DNA from: Chrysemys picta bellii
Taxonomy: Eukaryota > Chordata > Testudines > Emydidae
DNA length: 64,000 nucleotides
Assembly: GCF_011386835.1 (NCBI RefSeq)
Contig: NC_088797.1
Coordinates: 95,490,264 to 95,554,263 of the forward strand
Reading direction: 5' to 3'
The notes under the pieces were generated by a model. It did no database searches. It had not been told where the DNA came from and was given only the letters and a program-made list of their open reading frames with translations. This document shows, in pieces, positions 45,776-56,914 of this stretch (the stretch's first letter is position 1; each line of letters begins with the position of its first letter). The translations under genes were made by a program, and so were the position numbers.

Positions 45776-48376
45776 AATATATGTAACCTAATGTTCTCCA
45801 TTTCAGATTGACAGAGGGGAGAGCATTTCTGTGACTTTTTCCATGTTACCCCTATATAGCCTGCCAAACATAAACTGTTGACCAAAGAGAAGTAGGACAG
45901 ATAGTAGTGGAACTCCAGTGGCAGTGGGAGAGGTCACAGTTCATAGGCGCCAATGTCTTGAAAGTGGCATAGGCAAACAGTGATGCTATGTGGCCTGGAA
46001 GAGCGTAGTGGGTAAGAAATTCACCAAGCAGACGTAATCTCATGGCTGCAGTAACTGCAGTTGCATAGAAAGGTACATTTGCTTTCTCAGTTTTCAGCTT
46101 TATATATTCAATATGTCTAATAAATTACAACTCTTGGGTCCAACAGGTTCTATTCTATATATGTGTATCTAATAGAATTGTAGCATTTCTAGGAAGCTTA
46201 GAGATGAAGGAATAATTGAAATAGATGAACACAGATATGATTACTTTAAGGCTAATGAATAAAACAAGAACAAGAATCTGTTGTTCTTATTTACCACCTT
46301 AAAGAAATTTGCTATCTATATGCACATATCTTTAGCTTTGAGAATTTTTGTCCTTAAATTTATCTCCATAATATATCACAAGAGATTAACCAGCACTCTA
46401 ATACAAATTATGCCTTCAAAGATACAAATGGAAAAATTTGCAATCTAAGCTTTTTGTCTCCTTCCTTTAAATTATATTAACAGATATAATAAGAATTAGA
46501 TGTAAAAAATAGCATTTTACCTTGTGCTGAGTGTACAATGGCACTACAGAAGTATTAATTTGAATACGACTTATCGAGCCCTTAGAAATAACACTATAAA
46601 GTTTTAACCAGTTAATTCATTTTAGTAACATAACGGCTTCCATTAATGTATCCACATCTTTTTGCTGGCACATTTTTAAAAGTTTTTCTTCCCTTTCAGA
46701 AATAACCATCATTTGCTGCTACCTGTTGCAAGGACAAAGCTTGGTTCTAGACTGTCACTCAGGAACCCCAGTGTAGACCCTCCCCCCCCCTTGATGTGTC
46801 TAATCATTTTGAAGAAAGCAGCAACTTTATAATCTTTTATTCTTTGTTATTCACGCTGGTTTCAGACTCACAAATTTTCAGTCAAATTGATCCCACTCCA
46901 TGTCTCAATGTTTTGGGTAAGAGATTAGATTACCCTCTCAAATTTTCTCTCATGATTCTTCCTATCTATAAAACACTGTACTGAATGCAATAATTCCATA
47001 GTTTTTTAGTAATTGCTGTCTGATTGTAAGACCTTATTAAAACCAGGTTTCCTACTAGCAATTATTCCTTTACAAAAATCACATTTTATTCAATCTTTAG
47101 TTCTGTCATTTGCACCACCATTATAACTGTGTCTTTATGGTTGCAAGGGTGAAAATCCAGTTAACATTTAATGAACAGAATAAAAGTAGTGTTACATTAG
47201 TGAATGTACAGTAGCCATATGTAAAGTGATGACCAGTGTGAGAGAGATTCTTGGTGTTCCTTATTTTAAGTGTAGGTCATAACTCAACCCAATGGAAGAA
47301 TATCATAAAAAGTTGAAAGAAATTAGCCAGAGTTTAATATTCTTGATCTTGTTTAAATAATATTTAATATGTCCTGTGTGAGTGCATAAGAGACTGAGAG
47401 CAGGAGAAGGATGTCCTGATATGCACAGACAATTACAGTAGACTCACCAAAGGAATTGCGGGCTTATAGGTGAGGTTGGGACTATGTTTCTGCCCCACTT
47501 GCTCCAACTATAGCACAGCCAGAGTCTTGCCCTGAGGCTTCATCTAATAACTCATATGCCAGTCTATGGGAGCTGGATCAGACCCTTAGTAAACGAAGTA
47601 ATACATGCTGATTTTGACCCAAATTCATCCTTGGAAGGGGCTCAGTGACTTACTCTTTGTTGGGTCAATCCAGGGACCACACTGAAGAATTATTGTGTGT
47701 TCCTTTAAAAAAAAATTTCTGGTGATATAGCTTAATAAATGTAAAGTTACTTTTTCAAAGATGTCTTCCACTGACTTTTCTGTGACCTGATTCCCCTAAT
47801 GTTTTTATGTTGCTGTCTCGACCTTTCCTTTCCCTGGCTGGTAATTGTAAACCTATGAGGGATGCATCTTTGCTCACAAGAACTCTAATGACTCTCCATA
47901 AGATTGTTTTTTAAGAGCAGGTTCAAAATGTTCCTTCATGTATATTATTGTTTCCTGCTACAATAAGTGACCAAAGACAATACATGTGGCTGTATCGTTT
48001 ATTGTTCTAGCCACTATTTGACTTCTAATTAGGAGACCTAATTACTGATCCTTGTGGATGTTGTAAGATGAACTCAGTATGTGAAGTGGCATATAAATGT
48101 GTCCTTTTCTATTTGGTTGTGGCCTAAAACATCCCTTATACTTTTGTTAGGAATTAAAGGTAAAAATATGTAAAGGCAGCAAGAAAAATAGGAATCTAGA
48201 AGAAGAAAAATAAGAGTGGGGCAATGAGTATAAAAATACTGTCAATTTTTAATTGTGCATTGGAGGCTTTTACTCTAATGAATTCCCCACTTCATCTCTC
48301 CTAAAGTCAAGTGACTGACATAAATCAAATGGGTCATCTAAGACAATATGCAAATGTTTTTAGCACATCCAGTAGC
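45776..48376. other. 2.6 kb without identifiable features
   Basis: AT-rich, with a short C-run at 46785. No repeat or gene recognised. Confidence 0.4.
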
Positions 48377-48410
48377 TTTTTTATTTTATTTTATTTTATT
48401 TTATTTTATT
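48377..48410. repeat. (TTTTA)n microsatellite
   Basis: About six to seven TTTTA units. Confidence 0.95.
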
Positions 48411-50454
48411 AGGTGGCATCAACAGCCAGATTTGGGTGCTAATAACCTAGCTGATACAAACGGAAGAAATAAAAAGATTTGAGTTTCAGCCAGAGTAGCT
48501 CCTCCTTTCATTCCAGCCCACATACACACACTTCTCAAGGTCACTATCAAATTCTTCTTTGCCATAACTTGGCAAGAAGATTTTAAAAGTTTTATGTCTG
48601 GAATTAGATGGGTAAATACTATTGTAGAACTCTTAAACTTTTGTAATATCAGCCAAAAGCTCTTCACTTACAGCCAATCTAATGAAGTGCAGAAAAGGGA
48701 GGACAGTAGCCTTTCTGCTCTGTAATGTTACTAGTTTTCATGGGCAGGCATTTAGCACTGATACCATGTACTTCAAGAGGAGTCGTTTGCTGGACAGATC
48801 CATAGAAATGGTACCAGCAAAAGGAAGTAGCAACAATGTCTTCTGTCACTAACTGAGCGTTGGTTGATGTCGCCAAACATCTACATATGATTGCAGCAGG
48901 AACTGTGGGATTTGCCATGGTCATTAATTTGTCTTTATTTTTATTTCCTTACTTTTTGTTATCCGTAATTCTCTATTAAACTTAGTGCCTGATTAATAAC
49001 TAGGTTTACATAGCTATAGGACCAAGAAAGAAAATTGCACCACTGGGGTTCTTGGTTTGTAGTGCTTGATGCAATACTATAAAACCGGTAACCAACATGC
49101 ATAGAGTATCCAATGTTATAACAAGAAAACTCATGACTTACAAGTGGGTTTATGCATCCAAATTGTCAAACAGTTTTCAGAACAATGTATAAAATAGGGA
49201 GATATACAATACTTTTTTATTATGTGGTTGGTGGTGAAGGATGGGTTAGGGTTGGAAAAAATTGCACCAAAGTGGAAGCAGGGTGTGAACTAGCAGGAAT
49301 GTGGCAGGGAAGGGAACTGATAAGTGGGACAGGGAAGAATTTCACTTCCTTAGTCTTCTTCATTTAAGGCCTGATCATTAGAGGTTCTGAGTACCTGCAA
49401 CTTTGGAGTGTGAATCATATTGTCAGCACCCTTCATGATCAGCACTATACTGAGCCCTTGGGCCCTGATTCTGCATTTCTGTGTATCCACACACTGAGTC
49501 AGTGCTACTTTTGTGCGCCAAAGGAATGTAGGAGCTACCCGTCAAGGGAGTCATTAAAACTTCCTAATTCTTATTCTTTCAGAGTTATTCAACACTATCC
49601 AGTCAATTTAAATAGCTTTCTGTATCTTGGGTTTTATTCTAGTGAGAGCTTTAATCAAGTGAGTGAAGTTTAACCAAATCAGACTTACTTGTCTTTTATT
49701 AATCTAAATTAAAATTGCCTCAGCCAATGTATTCAGTATTCTCTATAGTATGTACGTTCAAAGAGGCCACATTGCAAAGAGGTTTCCATTCAATGAGTTT
49801 TGTAGTGTATTGTATAAAAGTAATTTCCTTTTAAATGCTACCTACATTAACATTTAATCTCTCTATAGGTTTGAATATTGTAAGTAAGAACAGAATACAA
49901 CTTAGTACCAAGTACATCAAAAATCCATTTCTTCTTCCTACTAATCTTGTCTCCTCCACAATGTGTATCATTTGTTACAGATATGGCAATCATCATTTTT
50001 GGTTATAATGAAGATTCATATTTTATAGCCACAGGCATTTAACATTTTTGTCACAGGCATCTGAAATGTGAAGGATTTGGGAATTAATTTCCTTGCATAC
50101 CTGTTTTTCTTTAAGCTATTTTTGATAAATAAGTTCTCTAATTATGTTAACCGTCTAAAGGTTTGTTTTGGTCTCATCAAGGAAAAAATGTTATGAATTT
50201 CAAAAATATACAGAGCGCCAGTTGAATTCTATTTGAGTTATTTGCATATTGAACACTCAGTTCACTGAAATGATGAATAAAATATCTCATCTATTAAAAC
50301 TATTCAGTGTCTTATTCTTGTCACGTTATATCTGATTGACTTGTGTTACATCACACATGGATATGGCTTTTCATGCTTTGATGCAACTATTTTGTGCAAC
50401 TTGAATCAATGTGTCTTGTGAAAATCAAAAGAGACTCCTTTTTTACTTTATCAG
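48411..50454. other. 2 kb without identifiable features
   Basis: AT-rich. Open frames under 90 codons lack domain signal. Confidence 0.4.
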
Positions 50455-50671
50455 AGGGGTAGGCATATTAGTCTGGATCTGTAAAAAGCGACAAAGAGTC
50501 CTGTGGCACCTTATAGACTAACAGGAGTATTGGAGCATAAGCTTTCGAGAGTGAATACCCACTTCATCAGACGCATGACCACGAAGTGGGTATTCACCCA
50601 CGAAAGCTTATGCTCCAATACTTCTGTTAGTCTATAAGGTGCCACAGGACTCTTTGTCGCTTTTTTACTTT
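50455..50671. mobile_element. Head-to-head Penelope-like terminal segments (foldback)
   Basis: TCAGAGGGGTAGGCATATTA opens a PLE tail on the minus strand. Its left arm (50481-50565) is mirrored by 50583-50671 with a 17-bp spacer, a few mismatches and one T indel. The arms include GCCACAGGACTCTTTGTCGC and AGCATAAGCTTTCG. No coding part remains. This is a different PLE subfamily from 32481 (CCTGTGGCACCTTATAGACT rather than CTTGTGGCAC). Confidence 0.85.
50535..50574 (-). ncRNA. Hammerhead-like core with consensus first box
   Basis: Minus strand: CTGATGA (exact consensus), stem II AGTGGGTATTCACTCTC with one mismatch, GAAA, then AGC-TTAT-GCT and C. It is the only copy here with an intact CTGATGA. 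The right arm of the foldback has the reverse situation: perfect stem II but a lost first box. Stem I is not evident. Confidence 0.5.
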
Positions 50672-51305
50672 AGCAGTATGTTTTTTTTCATGCTCAGATT
50701 TGAAGTAAATCAATCAGAATGTCCTATGGGTAGATGTTGATATAGTATCTCTGGGTATGTTGAGTGTGTGGTACAATGCAGCTCACATATGTCGCTGGTT
50801 CTCATTAAAATGAAATTTACACATTAGATGGCTACCATAGGTGCTCTGGTGACTGCTGAGTGAGTTGCTGTGGAATGTGCAATAAGACCAGCTGTGCTCT
50901 CTTACACTTTCTGCAACTTTCCTCTTCACTTTCCTCACAGCTGGTCTGACTCCTTATGAAATTAGGAGCACAGTGAGATGACATCTTGATATTAGGTTTG
51001 GGGAAAGGGAGGTGAAAGAGGCAGAGAGAGCAGGAAAAAAGCCTCCCTTAAAGTGCTTATGGGATAAACCTCTCTGTGTCTGCGTCCCACAGCCATTCCC
51101 ACTTCACACACAACTGCTAGTTCCTCTGGCCTGTGTTTTGGCACACTTTATCAGTTAGACGGGTATTCTAAACAGCATCAGTATGTATTTCCTGTGTTAC
51201 TCAGGGCTGTTTTCTAAGTCACTATGTGAGCACTTCTGCCAGTATTCTTCCCATGGGGATGAATCCTGCTCCTCCTATGTTCTGCAGACTGCTGCTTGGC
51301 AGTAG
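50672..51305. other. Unassigned DNA
   Basis: Nothing recognised. Confidence 0.4.
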
Positions 51306-51315
51306 AAGCAAGATT

Positions 51316-52410
51316 AGGGTTACCATAATCCAGCAATCAAAAAAGAGGACGGGAGGAGCCTCGCCCCTGTCCTGCCCTAGCCCCGCCCCATCCTGCCCTA
51401 GCCCCGCCCCTACCCCTCCCACTTCCCCCCCTCAGAACCCCCAACCCTTCCCCCACTCCTTGTCCCCTGACTGCCCCCTCCTGGGACCCCTTCCCCTAAG
51501 TGCCCCCCAGGACTCCACCCCCTACCTAAGCCTTCCTGCCTCTTGTCCCCTGACTGCCCCCTCCTGAGACCCTCCCCCCATCTTAACTGGCCCCCTAGGA
51601 CTCTACCCTCTACCTGTACCCTGATTGCCCCAACCCTTATCCACCCACCCACCCCCAGACAGACCCCTGGGACTCCCATGCCCCATCCAACCACTCCCCA
51701 CCCCCTGACAGCCCCCCCCAGAACTCCCAACCCATCTAAACCCCTCTGCTCCCTATCCCCTGACTGCTCCGATCCTTCTCCCCACTCCTGCCCCCTGACA
51801 GCCCCTCCAGAACTCCCAACCCCCCCCTTGTCCCCTGACTGCCCCCTTCTGGGACCCCTGCTCCTAACTGCCCTCCACAACCCCACCCCCTACCTAAGCC
51901 TCCCTGTTCCTTGTCCCCCAACTGCCCCCTCCTAAGACCCCCCCCAAATGCCCCCGAGGACCCTACCCCCTACCTGTACTCTGACTGCCCAAAACCTTAT
52001 CCACACCCCTACCCCCAGAAAGCCCTCCCGAACTCCCGACCCCCCCCGTCTCTTGACTGCCCCCTCCAAAACCTCCCTGCCCCTTCTCCGACCCCCTGCC
52101 CCCCTTGTTGTTGGCCTTTCTTCACCTAATGTCTGGTGAACTTGCTCAGAAACTGCCTGAGCTGCTGGGCAGCAGCGGGGGAGGAGCTCCAAACTGCCGG
52201 AGCCGATCTGTGATGCAGGGAGGGAGGGAGGAGCCCTCTCTGGCTGAGTGTCGGAGCCCCATGTAAGTGACACCGTCTGGCTGGCAGCACTGTTAGCCGC
52301 GCGCGCTCTGCATGGGGGGGAAGTCCGGACATTTACAAATTCCCCCCGGACGCTATTTTTAGCTTAAAAAGCCGGACATGTCCGGGGGAATCCGGACGAA
52401 TGGTAACCCT
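51316..52410. mobile_element. GC-rich DNA transposon with AGGGTTACCAT termini
   Basis: Inverted ends AGGGTTACCATAATCC and GGACGAATGGTAACCCT, flanked by aagcaagatt (51306-51315) and aagcaaggtg (52411-52420): 8 of 10 positions match. The right subterminal part has complementary GGACATGTCCGG blocks. The interior is a C-rich degenerate array of CCCTGACTGCCCCCTCCTGG-like units. Open frames to 158 codons on both strands are by-products. No transposase. Related to 57012 and more distantly to 63196. Confidence 0.85.
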
Positions 52411-52420
52411 AAGCAAGGTG

Positions 52421-53027
52421 ATTTCGCTGTGCAAGGAAAAGGATCTGCGCAGGAGAGCTCCATGCGAGGAGACCTGAGTAGGCCCAGGGGCTGAATGAGG
52501 CTCCACCCTGTGGTGGAGATGCCAACCCTGCATTGAACTGTCTCTGAGGCTGCTGCAAGTTATACCAGGGCTGAATTTGTCCCCAACTGTTCCCAGGATT
52601 GGGAAGGGCACAAAGGTCACCTTTGCCCTCTTGCCCCAAGCTATGCTGAGTGCAGCTTATGCACCTTAGAGAATTCAGCCCTACATATTGTGGACATTTT
52701 CCCTTTTCACCTGTTCTCTGACCACTAATTAATCTCTGCTGAGTCATCTTTAGCATCCCAAACCACTGAGCAACTTTTAAGCAATCACCATTTAATGATT
52801 TTTCTTTTAAAAACCTGCCACAAATGTTTCTTTCCAACTACAGGATTTTCCCCACCCCTCCACTTCCCATTATCTATAAAGTCCAGGTGTGAAATTCTGG
52901 CTCATTTGAAGTCACTGGGAATTTTGCCATTGCCTTCAGTGAGGCCAGGATTTCATCCCAGGACTAATACATTTCAAGCTTGGACTAATGATGTTGTAAG
53001 AGTTGATACCTGACAAGGGAAATAACT
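52421..53027. other. Unassigned DNA with one palindromic unit
   Basis: 52889-52960 is a foldback unit: TGAAATTCTGGCTCATTTGA pairs with GTGAGGCCAGGATTTCA around a GGGAATTTTGCCATTGCC core. The rest is not recognised; a 142-codon minus-strand frame at 52409-52837 has no domain. Confidence 0.45.
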
Positions 53028-53998
53028 GTGTGGGTGGTAGTACTGCTGAAAAGGATCTCGGGGTTATAGTGGACCACAAACTGAATATGAACTGTCAGCA
53101 TGATGCAGCTGCAAAAAAATAAAAACACTAATATGATTCTGGGGTGTGTTACTAAGCCTATGTCTACACTACGGGGGGGAATCGATTTCAGATATGCAAA
53201 TTCAGCTACGTGAATAGCGTAGCTGAATTCGACATATCTGATCCGACTTACCCCGCTGTGAGGATGGTGGCAAATCGACCGCCGCAGCTCCCCCGTCGAT
53301 GGTGCTTACTCCTACCTGGGTTGGTGGAGTACGCGCGTCGATTCGGGGATCGATTATCGCGTCCCGATGAGATGCGATAAATCGATCCCTGAGAGATTGA
53401 TTTTCTACCGCCGATCCGGGCAAGTAGTGAAGACCAGCCCTAAGACTGTTTAATGTAAAACACAGGAGGTAATTGTCCCGCTCTACCACCGCCTTGGTGA
53501 GGCCCTAGCTGGAGTATGGTGTCCAATTATAGGCACCACACTTTAGGAAGGATGTGGACAAATTGGAGAGATTCCAGAGGAGAACAACAAAAATGATAAA
53601 GGGTTTAGAAAACCTGGCCTATGAGGAAAGGTTGAAAAAATTGGGCATGTTTAGTCTTGTGAAAAGAAGACTGAGGGGCGACCTTATAACAGTCTTCCAG
53701 GCTGTTATAAAGAGGATGGTGATCAATTTTTCTCCATGTCCTTTGCAGTAATGAGCTTAGTCTGCAGCAAGGGAGATTTACAACAAATATTAGGAAAAAC
53801 TTTCTAACTATAAGGGTAGTTAAGCTTTGGAATTCTACGGGAGGTCATGGAGTCCCCATCATTGGAAGTCTTTAAAAAAACAAGTTGGACGAATACATGT
53901 CAGGGATGGTCTAGGTTTACTTGGTCTTGTCACAGTGCAGGGGGCTGGACTCGATGATTTCTCGAGGTTCCTGCCTATTCTATGTTTCTATGATTCGA
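53028..53998 (+). mobile_element. CR1 LINE 3' end split by a Harbinger MITE
   Basis: Before the insertion: GTACTGCTGAAAAGGATCTC, GGTTATAGTGGACCACAAAC, AAACTGAATATGAACTGTCA. After it: GTGAGGCCCTAGCTGGAGTA, a 65-codon frame with [20 protein letters not shown], and a 3' UTR with GGGGCTGGACTCGATGATTT ending TCTATGTTTCTATGATTCGA. Several frame breaks. Confidence 0.9.
53156..53440. mobile_element. 285-bp Harbinger-like MITE nested in CR1
   Basis: Perfect 3-bp duplication taa (53153-53155 and 53441-53443). Termini GCCTATGTCTACACTAC and GTAGTGAAGACCAGCCC are imperfect inverted repeats. Inner blocks AATTCAGCTACGTGAATAGC and TCGATTCGGGGATCGATTAT contain short palindromes. The same family lies inverted at 60791. 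Confidence 0.9.
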
Positions 53999-54586
53999 TA
54001 TAGAAACATCTCAACTAGCAACAGATCCTTTATCCCATTAAAGAATTGGGACTCTCCCCTTCTCAGTGGTATAAAGCATTTGGTTGTAGCTTTAGAGCAC
54101 TGCAAAATGTGTGTGACTTTACATTGTGGCCACCTATTTGATAGAAAAGGTATATTAGAAGTTTTAAAAATAGAATGTATTGTTCTCTCTCTCCCAAGAC
54201 TTCTACAGTATGATCCATAGTACTAAGAGAAGCCAGCATTACAGAGGATAGATACAAAAATAATCCCAATAAAAAAAGCCATAAACCTTACACTATAAAA
54301 TGGCTTAACAAACATGACAGTGCTTTAATATTTTCTGGAACAGGTTTTATTGACATAGAGTTTGGAATCACCTAGATACCTTGAACGTGGCTTTAACTTC
54401 TCTGAATTATGAAGCAGTCCCACATTCCTAGGAATAAACCTCTACACTATCAAGTATGCGCATCATTTATTTATATACATACACACACTCAAACATCAAA
54501 GATTAGATTCTCTTCTTTCAGAAAAATAACAAACTTTAACAGGATCGTACTCCACAGGAGATTTATTCAGAATGTCATTTGATGTT
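53999..54586. other. Unassigned DNA
   Basis: Nothing recognised apart from a short CA-rich run near 54480. Confidence 0.4.
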
Positions 54587-55268
54587 GATTGATAGATTTT
54601 TCAAGGGCAGAAGGGATCATTATCATCTAGTCTGATCTCCTGCCATAGAACGTCCCCCACTAATTTCTGCATAAAGCCCGTAATGTTCTTTTCAACTTAA
54701 AAACTTTGAGTGATAAAGAATGCATCATTGCCTGAGGTAAGTTGTTCCTGTGGTTAATTATGCTTACTGTTTAACAAATTGTGACTTATTTGTAGTCCAA
54801 ATTTGTTCAGCTTCAGCTTCCAACTTGCCTTCTGCAAGATTAAAGAGGTGTGTACCGAAAGAAATCCTTTTAGACCATGATCAAGTCATCTTTTAACCTT
54901 CCCTTGGATAAACTAAATAGATTGAGTTTCTTAAGTGGCTCACTAATGCAGGTTTTCCAGACCTTAAATCATTTTTATAGCTCTTGTCTGAATCCTTTCC
55001 AAATTTTCAATATCCTTTTAAAAGTGTGTAGACCAGAACTGGACATAGTATTCCAATAATGGTCTCACCAATGCCATATGCAGAGGCAAAACCACCCCTC
55101 TCCTCCTACTTACTGTTCCCCTGGTTATACATCTAAGGATTACATTCACCCTCTTAGCTACAGCATTACACTGAAGGTCATGCTCAGGGGTCTGTGATGG
55201 ATCAGCAGCTAAGTCTTTTTCAGTGTCACTGCATTGCAGGATACAGTCCCCCATCTTGTAAATGTGAT

Positions 55269-55836
55269 TGTCACAGGGTGGACTGGCTCTTTTAGGGAGT
55301 TGAGCTCAGCCTTGTCTGTGTCTAGTTATCTGTCCCCAGGTGATGGGCTTGAGCCAGCATTTCACTTGAGCCAGAGGATCAAATCTCCAGTTAGTAACCT
55401 GGCGTGCGACTTATAAGAGGGAACCTTCTTCATCAGTGAAGGGAGACCAGCTCGAGATGTAGACTCAAAGAGGACTGGGGTGGCAGTTCTCCACCCAATG
55501 CAGATGCAAAGGCCAGGCTGGAGCTACCTTCAGGGAAGGGCAGGAGCAGAATCCTTAAGAAAAATTGGCCAGAGGAAATACAGAGCAGCAGCAGCTGTTT
55601 TTTGGGGGGGAAGGAACCTTTATAATTATATAAAATTATATATATAATTCACTGCATATATACACACACAAACACACACACCTATTCTGATTTAAGTTGA
55701 CATTTGAACTGTGATGCTGTTTTAATAAACCATATCTCAGGAAGGGATATTATTTGACAAACATGAGAACTTTGGTGCAGTTCCCAAGAAAGGGAATATG
55801 AGGTTCTCGTGCAAGATCCAGAAATACTCTGCTACA
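55269..55836 (+). mobile_element. Solo LTR of a retroelement inserted in CR1
   Basis: Starts TGTCACAGGGTGGACTGG and ends CTCTGCTACA (TG...CA ends). The flanks gtgat (55264-55268) and gtgac (55837-55841) match at 4 of 5 positions. Inside are a TTATAAGAGGG promoter-like box near 55410 and AATAAACC near 55725, in the order expected for U3-R-U5. CR1 homology resumes on both sides. No internal retroviral genes. An AT/CA-rich expansion lies at 55620-55682. Class (gypsy or ERV) not resolved. Confidence 0.7.
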
Positions 55837-56490
55837 GTGACCTTTGTTCCTAGATATATGACCCTGCATTTGAGTGTATTAAAATATAAATTATTCAAAT
55901 GAGTCCACCTTACCAAGTGATCCAGATCGGTCTGTATAACTGACCTATCACCATTACTTCTCCATCAATTTCTGTGACATCTGCAAGTTCTACAAGCAAT
56001 TTTATATTTTCTCCTAGATAAATCGATAAAAATATTTAATAGCATTGGGCCAAGAACAGATCCCTGCAGGACCTCAATAAAAGCACCCCTTAAGAGGGTG
56101 AGGACTTTGAGATCAGTTAATTTTTTAATTAATTTAATATGAGCTACATTGATTTTTGCATAATGCTGATTATTTTATCAGAAGCTCATGCAGGACTAAG
56201 TCAAATGCCTTGTAGAAGTCTAAGTATATTATGTCAACACAGTTGTCTTCAGCAATCAAACTCGCAATCTCAGATATATATATCAAGTTTGTTTGACAAG
56301 ACCTATCTTCCATGTCATGTGACTGGCATTAATTTTGGAACCACCCTTTAATTCTTTATTGATTCCATCCCATGATTTTACCCTGGATCTCAATGTCAGA
56401 CTAACCAGCCTATAATCAACCAGGCCATTCTGTTTAACCCTTTTAAATACTGGGGGGAAAGCTAATGTTGTACCAGTCTTCTGGAACTTC

Positions 56491-56630
56491 CAACTGCCAG
56501 AAGCTGGGACTGGATGATAGGGGATGGATCACTCAATAATTGTCCTGAAGCATCTGGCAGCAACCACTATCAGAAGACAGGATACTGGGCTACATGGACC
56601 ATTAGTCTAACCCAGCAGGCCATTCTTATG
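56491..56630 (+). repeat. Retroposon 3' tail inserted in CR1
   Basis: GCCAGAAGCTGGGACTGGAT, ACTATCAGAAGACAGGATAC, GGGCTACATGGACCATTAGT, and ATTCTTATGTTC at the end form a familiar sauropsid 3' tail (CR1/L2-like). CR1 reads TCTGGAACTTCC just before and CCAGTATTCCAAGATTTG just after, so it interrupts that older copy. Confidence 0.6.
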
Positions 56631-56660
56631 TTCCCCAGTATTCCAAGATTTGTTAAAAAC

Positions 56661-56914
56661 ATGGTTTTCCATGACTGGACATTACATCTTAGTCCTTATC
56701 TGATGTCTTCCTCTCTAGTATTAAAGCATTGCAAGTATCACTTCTTTCTAATGCTACAATACTGAAAGATGTCTAATTTTGATAACTCATTGTGGATTTG
56801 ACAGCACTAAATTATAGTGGTGCATGGCAGCTAGTTTAGTGTTATGCAGTTTGTTAGTTATGTCATACAGTGTCGAAGTCTTACTGCTCTATCAACAGAA
56901 AATTTTAAAATTCT
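56661..56914. other. Unassigned DNA
   Basis: Short AT-rich interval between the old CR1 and the L2-like relic. Confidence 0.4.

Larger units (their letters stand above)
44482..45885 (-). pseudogene. 467-codon open frame: CR1 reverse transcriptase fused to hAT-derived sequence
   Basis: Residues up to about 40 are non-CR1 leader. Residues about 45-400 are CR1 reverse transcriptase: [49 protein letters not shown] (motif A, usual SKAFD) and FADDTKLGG (catalytic Asp pair), then [16 protein letters not shown]. After EWLGSSSAV the frame continues through the inverted hAT fragment as Ser/Ala/Pro/Arg-rich sequence and ends in the flank. The frame is unbroken, but the endonuclease and CR1 C-terminus are missing. 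Probably not a functional gene; read-through is a coincidence of the junction. Confidence 0.85.
54587..56660 (-). mobile_element. Old CR1 LINE with two insertions
   Basis: Minus-strand CR1: the 3' UTR is the complement of TCAAGGGCAGAAGGGATCAT at 54600, the thumb region and RT catalytic region follow (complement of GGCCAAGAACAGATCCCTGC near 56048), and the finger region reaches about 56660. Many stops and indels; clearly older than the 8684 copy. It is split by a solo LTR (55269-55836) and by a short retroposon tail (about 56491-56630). Confidence 0.85.

Noticed and set aside
48376..48412. Possible CRISPR-like or telomeric array
   Set aside because: It is a plain TTTTA microsatellite; no spaced repeats exist anywhere in the window.
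51226..51935. Frames of 113-158 codons on both strands
   Set aside because: C-rich array of the AGGGTTACC element.
52409..52837. 142-codon minus-strand frame as a host exon
   Set aside because: No domain, no splice-site context I could defend, and it overlaps a transposon edge at 52410.
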